DNA of 64,000 nt, from the NCBI GenBank assembly GCA_963717125.1, contig CAVQVG010000007.1, positions 434,001-498,000 on the forward strand, given 5' to 3'. This stretch comes from RYN-230 sp963717125 (GTDB lineage: Bacteria; Actinomycetota; Actinomycetes; Streptosporangiales; Streptosporangiaceae). Shown one piece after another: positions 1 to 9,004 of the stretch; the first letter of the stretch is position 1; every line of letters starts with the position of its first letter. The notes under the pieces are model-generated. The model ran no database searches. It saw only the letters and a list, made by a program, of their open reading frames with translations, and was not told the DNA's origin. Made by a program: the position numbers and the translations under genes.

Positions 1-525
1 GGCGGCCGCCGCCACGTTGTCCGGGCGGTCGTCGAGGAAGATGACGTCGGCCGGGTCGGCTTGGAGCACGGCCAGCGCGGCCAGGAAGCACTCCGGATCG
101 GGCTTGGCCAGCTTCAGGTAGCAGCTGAACATCAGGTGCTCGAACCGCGCCGCCACCGGCAGGGCCGACACGGCCTGTGCGGTGTCCTCGGGCGCGTTGG
201 ACAGCACGGCCAGACGCGGCCCGGCCGCGGCCAGGTCGGCCACCAGGTCCACGCTGGCGGCCCGCAGATGCAGCCACGACCCGGCGTCCACCCTGCTCAG
301 CTCGGCGATCTGCGTGGCTGTGAAGCTGCCGCCCAGATCGGCCGCGACCTGCTGCCAGTAGCTGATCACGTCGAACGCAGCGCGGTCGTAGTCCAGCCGG
401 TAGGCCCAGTAGGGCGGCAGCAGCTCGGCCACCGCGCAGCCGGCCACCTGGGCCAGCCGGGCGACGTCCCGCTCAGGCTGCGGCTTGCAGATGACGTTGC
501 CGTAGTCGAATAGCACCCAGGTCAT
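1..525 (-). CDS. HAD-superfamily hydrolase, 3' end cut by window edge
   Basis: Reading leftward from ATG at 525 gives an open frame of about 175 codons that runs off the window. All four HAD motifs are present in order: VLFDYGN near residue 4 (nucleophile Asp), VLSNAP (motif II Ser), a Lys in KPDPECF (motif III) and FLDDRPDNV (motif IV acidic pair). The small helical cap between motifs I and II resembles the phosphatases related to YihX and the epoxide-hydrolase N-terminal domain. The likely role is cytoplasmic phosphomonoester hydrolysis; the substrate cannot be told. It lies downstream of a lipoprotein gene on the same strand with about 100 bases between them. The C-terminal end is missing, so total length is unknown. 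Confidence 0.85.
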   Translation of the reverse strand, partial: MTWVLFDYGNVICKPQPERDVARLAQVAGCAVAELLPPYWAYRLDYDRAAFDVISYWQQVAADLGGSFTATQIAELSRVDAGSWLHLRAASVDLVADLAAAGPRLAVLSNAPEDTAQAVSALPVAARFEHLMFSCYLKLAKPDPECFLAALAVLQADPADVIFLDDRPDNVAAAA

Positions 526-628
526 GCGCACCCTTCCTGGCCGGCGGCTGGCCCTGGGAAACCTACCAGCGGCGGGTGGACGGCTTAGCTGGCGGGCAGC
601 GGGGGCAGCTGACCGGGGGGCCGCTGCG

Positions 629-1183
629 CTAACTGGTGCCGAGCAGGGCGGAGCTGGTCGGGTGCGGGACGCCGAGGGCCTTGGCCAGATCCGTCCAGAA
701 CGTGGCCGAGGTGGCCCGGCGGGCCAGCCCGGCCCCGCTGACCCCGCCGCAGCCACCAGCCGAGACCGTCACCACCGGGAACGCCTTCTGGCCGGCCGCG
801 AAGCTCAGCCGGTAGGTAACGCCCAGGTCGGCCGGACAGCTCATGACGCCGTGCGGCGCGGCCGGCAGCCCGCAGATCGCCTGGGCCACGCCCCGGGCGG
901 TGGCCGGGTCGGTGATGGTCACCCCGGCCGGGATCGCGAAGTGCAGGTGATTCTGCGGCAGCATGTTGGCCCGGGTGACCACTAGCCGGGTCACCGCGGA
1001 CGTGTCCGCGCACAGCGCACCGCCCTGGGCCGGGCTGGCCGGGGTGGTGGAAGCGGGGCTGGCCGGCTGGGTGGCGCTGGACGTGGTGGCGGCCTGCTGC
1101 GTCCCGCAGGCGGCCAGCGCCGCGCCCGCTACCACGGGGCCGGCCAGGACGGCCACCACCCAGCGCATCGTGGGCATGCCCAT
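629..1183 (-). CDS. Small secreted lipoprotein of unknown function
   Basis: 184 residues. A short positively charged start, a hydrophobic stretch at about residues 8-22 and a lipobox L-A-A-C with Cys at residue 26 indicate a type II signal peptide, so the protein is probably membrane-anchored outside the cell; lspA in this window would process it. A Ser/Thr/Ala/Pro-rich linker follows, then a domain of about 140 residues with several cysteines that could form disulfides. I do not recognise the domain. The start is ATG 1183, chosen because an AAGAGG ribosome site lies just upstream; an in-frame GTG one codon earlier and an ATG further up are less likely. A strong hairpin separates it from uvrB, so it is probably its own transcription unit. 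Confidence 0.7.
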   Translation of the reverse strand: MGMPTMRWVVAVLAGPVVAGAALAACGTQQAATTSSATQPASPASTTPASPAQGGALCADTSAVTRLVVTRANMLPQNHLHFAIPAGVTITDPATARGVAQAICGLPAAPHGVMSCPADLGVTYRLSFAAGQKAFPVVTVSAGGCGGVSGAGLARRATSATFWTDLAKALGVPHPTSSALLGTS

Positions 1184-1224
1184 GACACACCTCTTTCTGC
1201 CCCCCAGGGCTGCCATTGCAGAGC

Positions 1225-1263
1225 CAGGGCACTGAGCGGCGGCCTGGACCGCTCAGTGCCCTG
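1225..1263. terminator. Perfect 15-bp inverted repeat downstream of uvrB
   Basis: The arms at 1225-1239 and 1249-1263 are perfect complements with a 9-base loop. The hairpin lies about 95 bases beyond the uvrB stop and 40 bases before the lipoprotein start on the same strand. There is no T-tract, which is usual for actinobacterial terminators. The likely role is to end the coaE-uvrB transcript. Confidence 0.65.
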
Positions 1264-1355
1264 AACTACTGCTTTGACGTATCCCGCGCGCCAGCGGTTC
1301 CGTCCCGGCCGCTCAGGCCCCGGCTGAGACCCCCGGCGGCTCAGACCCTGGGGGC

Positions 1356-3473
1356 TCAGACCCCGGCGGCCTGCATCCCGCGCAGCTCGTGCTTGAGCTC
1401 CTTGATCTCGTCCCGGATCCGCGCCGCCACCTCGAACTGCAGCTCCGCCGCGGCCACGTGCATCTGCTCGGTGAGCTGGCTGATCAGCGCGATGAGGTCG
1501 CCCCGTGCGGCGCCGCCGCCCTCGGCTTCGCCCGCCGCGCTGGCCGAGGCCCGCACCCGCGAGGACAGCCCGGGCACCGGGGTCTTACCCCGGCTCTGCT
1601 GCCGGCAGGCCCCGCCGATCAGCTTCTCGGTGTCCGCGTCCTCGCGGATCAGCTGGTCGAGGATGTCGGCGATCCGCTTGCGCAGCGGCGTCGGGTCGAT
1701 GCCGTGCTCGGTGTTGTAAGCGACCTGCTTGGCCCGCCGCCGGTCGGTCTCCTCGATAGCCCGCTGCATGGACGGGGTGACCGAGTCGGCGTACATGTGC
1801 ACCTGGCCGGACACGTTCCGGGCGGCCCGGCCGATGGTCTGGATCAGTGAGGTGCCGGAGCGCAGGAAGCCTTCCTTATCCGCGTCCAGGATGGACACCA
1901 GCGACACCTCGGGCAGGTCCAGGCCCTCACGGAGCAGGTTGATGCCGACCAGCACGTCGTATTCGCCGACCCGCAGCTCGCGGAGCAGCTCCACCCGGCG
2001 CAGCGTGTCCACCTCGCTGTGCAGGTACCGCGCCCGGATGCCCAGCTCCAGCAGGTAGTCGGTGAGGTCCTCGGCCATCTTCTTGGTCAGCGTGGTGACC
2101 AGCACCCGTTCCGAGCGCTCCGCCCGGTCCCGGATCTCGTGCACCAGGTCGTCGATCTGGCCCTTGGTCGCCTTGACGACCACCTGGGGATCGATCAGCC
2201 CGGTCGGCCGGATCACCTGCTCGACGACGTCGCCGCTGACCTGCTGCAGCTCGTACGGGCCGGGGGTGGCCGACAGGTACACCGTCTGGCCGATCCGCTC
2301 GCCGAACTCATCCCAGGTCAGCGGCCGGTTGTCGATCGCGCTGGGCAGCCGGAAGCCGTGCTCGACCAGGTTCCGCTTCCGTGACACGTCGCCTTCGTAC
2401 ATCGCGCCGATCTGCGGCACGGTGTTGTGCGATTCGTCGATGACCAGCAGGAAGTCTTCGGGGAAGTAGTCGAGCAGGGTGTTCGGCGGGCTGCCTGCCT
2501 CGCGGCCGTCGATGTGCCGCGAGTAGTTCTCGATCCCGGCGCAGCTGCCCACCTGGCGCAGCATCTCGATGTCGTAGGTGGTCCGCATGCGGATCCGCTG
2601 CGCCTCGAGCAGCTTGCCCGCCCGCTCCAGCTCACCCAGCCGCTCGGCCAGCTCGGCCTCGATGCCGGCGATGGCCCGCTCCATCCGGGCAGGCCCGGCC
2701 ACGTAGTGCGAGGCCGGGAAGATGTACAGCTCCTCGTCCTCGCTGATCACCTCGCCGGTCAGCGGGTGCAGCGTCATCAGCCGCTCGATCTCGTCGCCGA
2801 ACATCTCGATCCGCACGGCCAGTTCCTCGTAGACCGGGATGATCTCGATGGTGTCGCCGCGGACCCGGAACGTGCCCCGGGTGAACGACAGGTCGTTGCG
2901 GGTGTACTGCATGCCGACCAGCCGGCGCAGCAGCGTGTCCCGGTCGCTGCTGTCGCCGACCCGCAGCTTGACCATCCGGTCCACGTACTCCTGCGGGGTG
3001 CCCAGGCCATAGATGCACGAGACCGAGGCCACCACGATCGTGTCCCGCCGGGTGAGCAGCGAGTTCGTGGCTGAGTGCCGGAGCCGCTCCACCTCGTCGT
3101 TGATCGAGGAGTCCTTCTCGATGTAGGTGTCGGTCTGCGGGATGTACGCCTCGGGCTGGTAGTAGTCGTAGTACGAGACGAAGTACTCGACCGCGTTCTG
3201 CGGCAGCATCTCGCGCAGCTCGTTCGCGAACTGCGCGGCCAGGGTCTTGTTCGGCAGCATGACCAGGACCGGCCGCTGCAACCGCTCGGCCAGCCAGGCC
3301 ACGGTCGCGGTCTTGCCGGTGCCGGTGGCGCCGAGCAGCACGGTGTCCCGCTCACCGCTGGTGATCCGGCGCTCCATCTCGGCGATAGCCCGCGGCTGAT
3401 CGCCGGCGGGCGTCATGTCGGTGATCACCTTGAAGGGCGCCACCCGCCGCTGCAGGTCACTTACTGGCCGCAC
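1356..3473 (-). CDS. uvrB: UvrABC excinuclease subunit B
   Basis: 705 residues, normal for UvrB. It loads on damaged DNA from UvrA and recruits UvrC for the dual incisions of nucleotide excision repair, in the cytoplasm. Visible parts: Walker A GATGTGKT at residues 48-55; the damage-probing beta-hairpin rich in Tyr (YDYYQPEAY, about residues 100-110); the DESH box of motif II; the C-terminal helicase motifs (ILDADKEGFLRS, QTIGRAARN); and a C-terminal UVR motif that binds UvrC. The start is GTG 3473, giving the usual V/M-RPVSDLQRRVAPF opening and preceded by GGGAG; the open frame extends further upstream but without family similarity. It follows coaE by 31 bases, so the two are probably co-transcribed. 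Confidence 0.97.
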   Translation of the reverse strand: MRPVSDLQRRVAPFKVITDMTPAGDQPRAIAEMERRITSGERDTVLLGATGTGKTATVAWLAERLQRPVLVMLPNKTLAAQFANELREMLPQNAVEYFVSYYDYYQPEAYIPQTDTYIEKDSSINDEVERLRHSATNSLLTRRDTIVVASVSCIYGLGTPQEYVDRMVKLRVGDSSDRDTLLRRLVGMQYTRNDLSFTRGTFRVRGDTIEIIPVYEELAVRIEMFGDEIERLMTLHPLTGEVISEDEELYIFPASHYVAGPARMERAIAGIEAELAERLGELERAGKLLEAQRIRMRTTYDIEMLRQVGSCAGIENYSRHIDGREAGSPPNTLLDYFPEDFLLVIDESHNTVPQIGAMYEGDVSRKRNLVEHGFRLPSAIDNRPLTWDEFGERIGQTVYLSATPGPYELQQVSGDVVEQVIRPTGLIDPQVVVKATKGQIDDLVHEIRDRAERSERVLVTTLTKKMAEDLTDYLLELGIRARYLHSEVDTLRRVELLRELRVGEYDVLVGINLLREGLDLPEVSLVSILDADKEGFLRSGTSLIQTIGRAARNVSGQVHMYADSVTPSMQRAIEETDRRRAKQVAYNTEHGIDPTPLRKRIADILDQLIREDADTEKLIGGACRQQSRGKTPVPGLSSRVRASASAAGEAEGGGAARGDLIALISQLTEQMHVAAAELQFEVAARIRDEIKELKHELRGMQAAGV

Positions 3474-3504
3474 GGCACGCTCCCTTCCCGAAGGTTGAAC
3501 TCGG

Positions 3505-4146
3505 TTACCCGCCCACTGTATTTCCTGGGTCCGACAGATTGCCCGGGCCGGACCTGGCCAGGCGGCACAGCTCGGCCCACAGCTCGCCGACCTCCCGGTC
3601 CAGCTCGGCCAGCGACCCGGAGTTGTCCAGCACCATGTTGGCGATGGCCAGCCGGTGCTCACGGCTGGCCTGTGCGGCCACCCGGGCCGCCACCTGGGCC
3701 CGGGTCAGGTCGCGGTCCCGGATCAGCCGCTCCTCCTGGATCCGCGGTGGCACGTCCACCACCACGACCAGGTCGAAGAAGCCGGCCATGCCGTTCTCGG
3801 TGATCAGCGGGATGTCCTCGATCACGATCGCGTCCGGGTCGGCGCCCTGCTCCAGTTCCCGGATGCGGGCGCCGACCAGCGGATGGATGATCGCGTTCAG
3901 CTTCCCGCGCTGCTCCGCGTCGGCGAACACGATCTCGCCGAGCGCCTGCCGGTCCAGGGTGCCGTCCTTGGCGAGCACGGCGGTGCCGAACTGGCCGACC
4001 ACCTGGGCCAGCCCGGGGGTGCCCGGCTCGACCACCTCGCGGGCGATCCGGTCGGCGTCGATAATCAGCGCGCCGTAACCGGCCAGCCGCTGGGCCACCT
4101 CGCTCTTACCGGAGCCGATGCCTCCGGTCAGGCCGACCTTAAGCAT
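3505..4146 (-). CDS. coaE: Dephospho-CoA kinase
   Basis: 213 residues. It catalyses the last step of coenzyme A synthesis, ATP-dependent phosphorylation of the 3'-hydroxyl of dephospho-CoA. The P-loop GGIGSGKS is at residues 8-15, and the family's DADxIAREVVEPG segment and a DIPLITENGM lid region follow. The length is typical of the bacterial enzyme; this is not the longer actinobacterial form carrying a UPF0157 extension. It lies between rpsA and uvrB on the same strand, the order seen in Streptomyces and mycobacteria. The start is ATG 4146, giving MLKVGLTGG; the Shine-Dalgarno is weak, with a GGAG about 13 bases upstream. Confidence 0.95.
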   Translation of the reverse strand: MLKVGLTGGIGSGKSEVAQRLAGYGALIIDADRIAREVVEPGTPGLAQVVGQFGTAVLAKDGTLDRQALGEIVFADAEQRGKLNAIIHPLVGARIRELEQGADPDAIVIEDIPLITENGMAGFFDLVVVVDVPPRIQEERLIRDRDLTRAQVAARVAAQASREHRLAIANMVLDNSGSLAELDREVGELWAELCRLARSGPGNLSDPGNTVGG

Positions 4147-4157
4147 GCCGCCGCCAC

Positions 4158-4235
4158 CACTCCCCGGCCGGTGACCATGGTGGACAGTCCGCCCGCGGCG
4201 ACGGCAGGCGTCGCACGGGCACGGGCCGGGGAGTG
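4158..4235. terminator. 12-bp inverted repeat between rpsA and coaE
   Basis: CACTCCCCGGCC at 4158-4169 is perfectly complementary to 4224-4235, just past the rpsA stop. The 54-base loop holds further GC-rich pairing. It may act as a terminator or a pause and stability element after rpsA. The large loop keeps confidence modest. Confidence 0.4.
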
Positions 4236-4241
4236 ATCAGG

Positions 4242-5726
4242 CTAGTTCTGCCCGCCCGACAGCTTGTCGCGCAGCGCGGCGAGCGCCTCGTCCGAGGCCA
4301 GCGCGCCGCCAGTGGATCCACCGCGGTCCGGGGTACCGGAGGTGTGCGTGCCGGAAGCACCGCCATCGCTGTCACCTTCGTCACCGGTCTCCGCCTTACG
4401 CGCCTCGGCGACCTGGCGGCGGTGCGCCTCGAACCGGGAACGCGCCTGGGCGTACTGCCGCTCCCACTCTTCCCGCTGGGTGTCGTAGCCCTCGAGCCAC
4501 TCGCCGGTCTCGGCGTCGAAGCCATCGGGGTAGACGTAGTTGCCCTGCTCGTCGTAGGTCGCCGGCATGCCGTACAGGGTCGGGTCGAAGTCGTCGCCGA
4601 CCGCCTCGCCGATCGTGCCCTCGTTGGCCTGCTTGAGCGACAGGCTGATCCGCCGCCGGTCCAGGTCGATGTCGATGATCTTGACGAAGATCTCGTCGCC
4701 GACTTGCACGACCTGCTCGGGGATCTCGACGTGCCGGTCCGCCAGCTCGGAGATGTGCACCAGGCCCTCGATGCCCTCCTCGACGCGCACGAACGCGCCG
4801 AACGGGACGAGCTTGGTGACCCGGCCCGGTACGACCTGGCCGATCTGGTGGGTCCGGGCGAACTGCTGCCACGGGTCTTCCTGGGTGGACTTCAGCGACA
4901 GGGAGACCCGCTCCCGGTCCATGTCCACGTCCAGCACCTCGACCGTGACCTCCTGGCCGACCTCGACGACCTCACCGGGGTGGTCGATGTGCTTCCAGGA
5001 CAGCTCGGACACGTGCACCAGGCCGTCCACGCCGCCGAGATCGACGAACGCGCCGAAGTTGACGATGGAGGACACCACGCCCTTACGGATCTGACCCCGC
5101 TGCAGCGTGTTCAGGAAGTTCTGGCGGACCTCGGACTGGGTCTGCTCCAGCCACGCCCGGCGGGACAGCACCACGTTGTTGCGGTTCTTGTCCAGCTCGA
5201 TGATCTTGGCTTCGATCTCCCGGCCCACGTAGGGCTGCAGATCACGCACGCGGCGCATCTCCACCAGCGACGCGGGCAAGAAGCCGCGCAGGCCGATGTC
5301 GAGGATCAGGCCGCCCTTGACGACCTCGATGACGGTGCCGGTGACCACGCCGTCGTCATCCTTGATCTTCTCGATCGTGCCCCAGGCCCGCTCGTACTGA
5401 GCGCGCTTCTTGGACAGGATGAGACGGCCTTCCTTGTCCTCCTTCTGCAGGACAAGGGCCTCGATGTGGTCGGTGACCTTGACCACGTCGTGCGGGTCCA
5501 CATCGTGCTTGATCGACAACTCACGGGAGGGGATGACCCCTTCCGTCTTGTAGCCGATGTCGAGCAAGACCTCGTCTCGGTCAACCTTGACGACGGTGCC
5601 TTCGACAATGTCACCGTCGTTGAAATACTTGATGGTCTCGTCGATCGCGGCGAGGAAGGCCTCCTGCGACCCGATGTCGTTGACCGCCACCTTGGGGGTC
5701 GGGCTGACCTCTGTGCTACTCGTCAT
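4242..5726 (-). CDS. rpsA: 30S ribosomal protein S1
   Basis: 494 residues, the normal actinobacterial length (Gram-negative S1 has six domains, this type four). S1 binds mRNA on the 30S subunit and aids initiation on structured or weak-SD messages. Four S1 OB-fold repeats are visible, with conserved endings such as GFLPASLVEM, GLVHVSELSW and GLVHISELADRH. The C-terminus is an acidic and Gly/Ser/Thr-rich tail. ATG 5726 is chosen because it yields the conserved MTSSTE...AVNDIGS opening with GGAG upstream; the frame is open further but without similarity. The 285-base gap to polA should hold its own promoter and leader. The order polA-rpsA-coaE-uvrB is conserved in actinobacteria. Confidence 0.98.
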   Translation of the reverse strand: MTSSTEVSPTPKVAVNDIGSQEAFLAAIDETIKYFNDGDIVEGTVVKVDRDEVLLDIGYKTEGVIPSRELSIKHDVDPHDVVKVTDHIEALVLQKEDKEGRLILSKKRAQYERAWGTIEKIKDDDGVVTGTVIEVVKGGLILDIGLRGFLPASLVEMRRVRDLQPYVGREIEAKIIELDKNRNNVVLSRRAWLEQTQSEVRQNFLNTLQRGQIRKGVVSSIVNFGAFVDLGGVDGLVHVSELSWKHIDHPGEVVEVGQEVTVEVLDVDMDRERVSLSLKSTQEDPWQQFARTHQIGQVVPGRVTKLVPFGAFVRVEEGIEGLVHISELADRHVEIPEQVVQVGDEIFVKIIDIDLDRRRISLSLKQANEGTIGEAVGDDFDPTLYGMPATYDEQGNYVYPDGFDAETGEWLEGYDTQREEWERQYAQARSRFEAHRRQVAEARKAETGDEGDSDGGASGTHTSGTPDRGGSTGGALASDEALAALRDKLSGGQN

Positions 5727-6011
5727 GTGTTGGTTGGCTCCGGCGGACAGAAAGTAGTGTTGGGACGCGCTGACCGAATAGCCCATCACCTGGGCTTTCA
5801 GGAGTGCACTGGATTTGCCTGGCCGACCTGGCGAGCCGCGGCAGCCTCTCGGCCGACCGCAGCCATGCCTGGCCATGGCGGGACTGCACCAGAACACGGC
5901 GCAGCGCTCAGGATATGAGAGCTCGGCCGGTCGGTCAATCGCAGGCACCGATCGCCACATGATCGTTACCCACTCTGTCCAACGCTTTGCGCAGGCTTGA
6001 GATTCCCTGGC

Positions 6012-8816
6012 CTAGTGGGCGGCCTCGGCCCAGCTGCGCCCGGTGCCGACCGAGACTTCCAGCGGAACGCGCAGGTCAAATGCGGCGCACATGGTCTGGG
6101 AGACGAGTTCCCTGAGCCGGTCAAGCTCGCCCTCGGCCACTTCGAAGAGCAGTTCGTCGTGCACCTGGAGCAGCATCCGGGAACGCAGCCCCTGGGCCCG
6201 CAGCGCCTGGTCCACCCGGAGCATGGCGACCTTGATGATGTCCGCGGCCGAGCCCTGGATGGGGGCGTTCAGCGCCATCCGCTCGGCCATTTCCCGGCGC
6301 TGCCGGTTGTCTGAGGTCAGGTCGGGCAGGTAGCGCCGGCGGCCCATGATCGTCTGGGTGTAGCCGTCCCGGCGTGCCTGGGCGACCACCTCGTTCAGGT
6401 AGTCCCGGATGCCGCCGAACTGCTGGAAGTACTCGTCCATCAGGCCGCGGGCCTCGTCCGGCGTGATATGCAGCTGCTGGGACAGGCCGTAGGCGGACAG
6501 GCCGTAGGCCAGCCCGTAGTTCATCGCCTTGATCCGGCTGCGCATCTCGCCGGTGACCTCCTCGGCGGGCACCCCGAACACCCGGGACGCGGTCTCGGCG
6601 TGGAAGTCACGGCCGGAGGTGAACGCCTCCTCCAGCGCGGTGTCGCCGGACAGATCGGCCATGATGCGCAGCTCGATCTGGCTGTAGTCGGCGGTGAGCA
6701 GCGTCTGGTAACCGGGGCCGACGATGAAGCCCTGCCGGATCCGGCGGCCTTCCTCGGTCCGGATCGGGATGTTCTGCAGGTTGGGGTCGGTGGACGAGAG
6801 CCGGCCGGTGGCCGCGATCATCTGGTTGTAGGTGGTGTGGATGCGGCCGTCCTCGCCCGCCATCGGGATCAGCGTGTCCACGATGCTCTTCAGCTTGGCC
6901 ACGTCGCGGTAGCGCAGCAGATGCGCCAGCACCGGGTGCTCGGTCTGCGCGAGCAGGCTGGTCAGCGCCTCGGAGTCGGTGGTGTACCCGGTCTTGATCC
7001 GCTTGGTCTTGGGCAGGCCCAGCTCGGTGAACAGCACTTCCTGCAACTGCTTGGGTGAGCCCAGGTTGAATTCGTGCCCGACGGCGGCGAACGCGGCCTG
7101 CTCGGCCGCCTTGACCTCACCGCCCAGCCCGGCCGACATGGCCGCGAAGTGGTCGGAGTCGGCGGCGATGCCAGCCTGCTCCATCGCGGCCAGCACGCTC
7201 ACCAGCGGCAGCTCGACGTCGCGCAGCAGCTCGCTGGCGCCGCGCCGGTCCAGGTCGGCGTCGAGCGCGTCGGCCAGCTCGGCGGTGGCCCGGGCGCGGA
7301 GCACCAGCGCCATGGCCGCCTCGGCCTCGCCGTCCTCGTCGCCGGACAGGTCCAGGGTGAGCTGGCCGGTGGGGGTGCCATCGGCCGCGCCCAGCTCCTT
7401 GCCCAGGTAGCGCAGGGCCAGGTCGGCCAAGTCGAAGGTGCGCTGGCCGGGCAGCGCCAGGTAGGCGGCCAGCGCGGTGTCCGTGCTCAGGCCCGCCAGC
7501 CGCAGCCCGCGGGCGGCCAGCGCGTGCAGCGGGCCCTTGGCGTCGTGCAGCGCCTTGGCCTGCGCCGGGTCGGCCAGCCAGCCGGCCAGCGCCTGATCGT
7601 CCTCCTCGGTGAGGGTGGCCGGGTCGATGAACGCCCCGGCGCCGTCCGGGGTAGCCAGCGCCAGCCCGTCCAGCCGGCCGGTGCCGCGGCCCCAGACGCC
7701 GCTGGCGGCCAGCCCGGAGCGGCCCCCCGTGTTGGCTAGCACCTCGCCGGTGTGCTCGGCCAGCCAGGAGGCCAGCTCGCCGGGGCCGGGCTGGGCCACG
7801 TCCACCTCGAAGGCCGCGCCCGGCTCGGCCGCCGCGGCCTGGGCGGTGGCCGCCACGCCGATGCCGTTGGGCAGCGTGGCATAGAGCCGGTCGCGCAGCA
7901 CCCGGAACTGCAGCGTGTCGAACAGCTGATGGATCTGCTCCCGGTCCCAGGGCACCGGCCGCAGGTCCGGCGCGCTGGTCTCCAGCGGCACGTCCCGGGC
8001 CAGCTCGGTGAGCTGCCGGTTGCGCAGCACGTCGCCCAGGTGCTCGCGCAGTTTGTCGCCCGCCTTGCCCTTGACCTCGTCCACCCGGTCGGCCAGCTCG
8101 GTCAGCGAGCCGAACTCGGTGATCCACTTGGCGGCGGTCTTCTCCCCGACGCCGGGAATGTTGGGCAGGTTGTCGCTGGGGTCGCCGCGGACCGCGGCGA
8201 AGTCCGGGTACTGGGCCGGGGTGAGCCCGTACGTGGCCATCAGCATCTCGGGCGTGAAGCGGGTCGTCTCGCTCACGCCGCGGCCGGTCTTGAGCACCGA
8301 GACCCGATCGCTGATCAGCTGGAACGCGTCCCGGTCGCCGGTCACAATGACGACGTCCATGCCGTCCGCCGCCGCCTCGGTGGCCAGCGTGGCGATGATG
8401 TCGTCGGCCTCGTACCCGGCCACCGACAGCCGCGCGATGCCGAGCGCGTCGAGCACTTCGAAGATCAGGCTGAGCTGGCTGCGGAAGTCGGCCGGAGTCT
8501 CCCGGCGGTTCGCCTTGTAGTCCACGTACTGCTCGTGCCGGAACGTGGGCTCGCTGCGGTCGAAGGCCACCGCCACGTGCGTGGGCTGCTCGTCGCGCAG
8601 CACGTTGATGAGCATGGCGGTGAAGCCGTAGACCGCGTTCGTCGGCTGCCCGGTGGTGGTGGAGAAATTCTCCGGTGGCAGCGCGAAGAACGCCCGGTAG
8701 GCCAGCGAGTGCCCGTCGAGCAGCAGCAGCCGGTCCCGGGCGGTCCCGGATGTGCCTGCCTGGCTGCCCGGGCTGGCCGGGGCGGATGCGGGGGCCTGGG
8801 TCGGCTTCGTCGCCAC
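6012..8816 (-). CDS. polA: DNA polymerase I
   Basis: 934 residues. It fills gaps and removes primers in repair and lagging-strand synthesis. The N-terminal 5' nuclease domain spans about residues 27-320 (LLLDGHSLAYRAFFALP, GYEADDIIATLA, GDRDAFQL, the helix-hairpin-helix GVGEKTAAKW). The middle 3'-5' exonuclease-like domain lacks a recognisable D-x-E ExoI motif, so proofreading is probably lost, as in other actinobacterial and Thermus Pol I. Polymerase motifs A (DYSQIELRIMA), B (RIKAMNYGLAYG) and C (VHDELLF) are intact. GTG 8816 gives MATKPTQ and a low-complexity Ala/Pro/Ser leader before the nuclease domain. The Shine-Dalgarno is weak, so a slightly different start is possible. Confidence 0.97.
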   Translation of the reverse strand: MATKPTQAPASAPASPGSQAGTSGTARDRLLLLDGHSLAYRAFFALPPENFSTTTGQPTNAVYGFTAMLINVLRDEQPTHVAVAFDRSEPTFRHEQYVDYKANRRETPADFRSQLSLIFEVLDALGIARLSVAGYEADDIIATLATEAAADGMDVVIVTGDRDAFQLISDRVSVLKTGRGVSETTRFTPEMLMATYGLTPAQYPDFAAVRGDPSDNLPNIPGVGEKTAAKWITEFGSLTELADRVDEVKGKAGDKLREHLGDVLRNRQLTELARDVPLETSAPDLRPVPWDREQIHQLFDTLQFRVLRDRLYATLPNGIGVAATAQAAAAEPGAAFEVDVAQPGPGELASWLAEHTGEVLANTGGRSGLAASGVWGRGTGRLDGLALATPDGAGAFIDPATLTEEDDQALAGWLADPAQAKALHDAKGPLHALAARGLRLAGLSTDTALAAYLALPGQRTFDLADLALRYLGKELGAADGTPTGQLTLDLSGDEDGEAEAAMALVLRARATAELADALDADLDRRGASELLRDVELPLVSVLAAMEQAGIAADSDHFAAMSAGLGGEVKAAEQAAFAAVGHEFNLGSPKQLQEVLFTELGLPKTKRIKTGYTTDSEALTSLLAQTEHPVLAHLLRYRDVAKLKSIVDTLIPMAGEDGRIHTTYNQMIAATGRLSSTDPNLQNIPIRTEEGRRIRQGFIVGPGYQTLLTADYSQIELRIMADLSGDTALEEAFTSGRDFHAETASRVFGVPAEEVTGEMRSRIKAMNYGLAYGLSAYGLSQQLHITPDEARGLMDEYFQQFGGIRDYLNEVVAQARRDGYTQTIMGRRRYLPDLTSDNRQRREMAERMALNAPIQGSAADIIKVAMLRVDQALRAQGLRSRMLLQVHDELLFEVAEGELDRLRELVSQTMCAAFDLRVPLEVSVGTGRSWAEAAH

Positions 8817-9004
8817 GCAGGAAGTCTAGTGGCCGGCTCGGACACCAGGAGGCGGGAGGCTGGACGCGCGGCGCCCGGCGCTGGGCATGCCACGGCCCGG
8901 TGACCGGCAACGACACACCGGGCACCGGGCCGTGGCGGCGCCAGTCCGCTACCGGGGCAGCTGCGGCTGCCCCGGCCGGCCCGGACTGGCCTTACTGACT
9001 GGCC

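Noticed and set aside
1322..1367. Threefold GGCTCAGACCCC-like repeat at the uvrB stop
   Set aside because: Short, imperfect and common in this base composition; no function can be argued.
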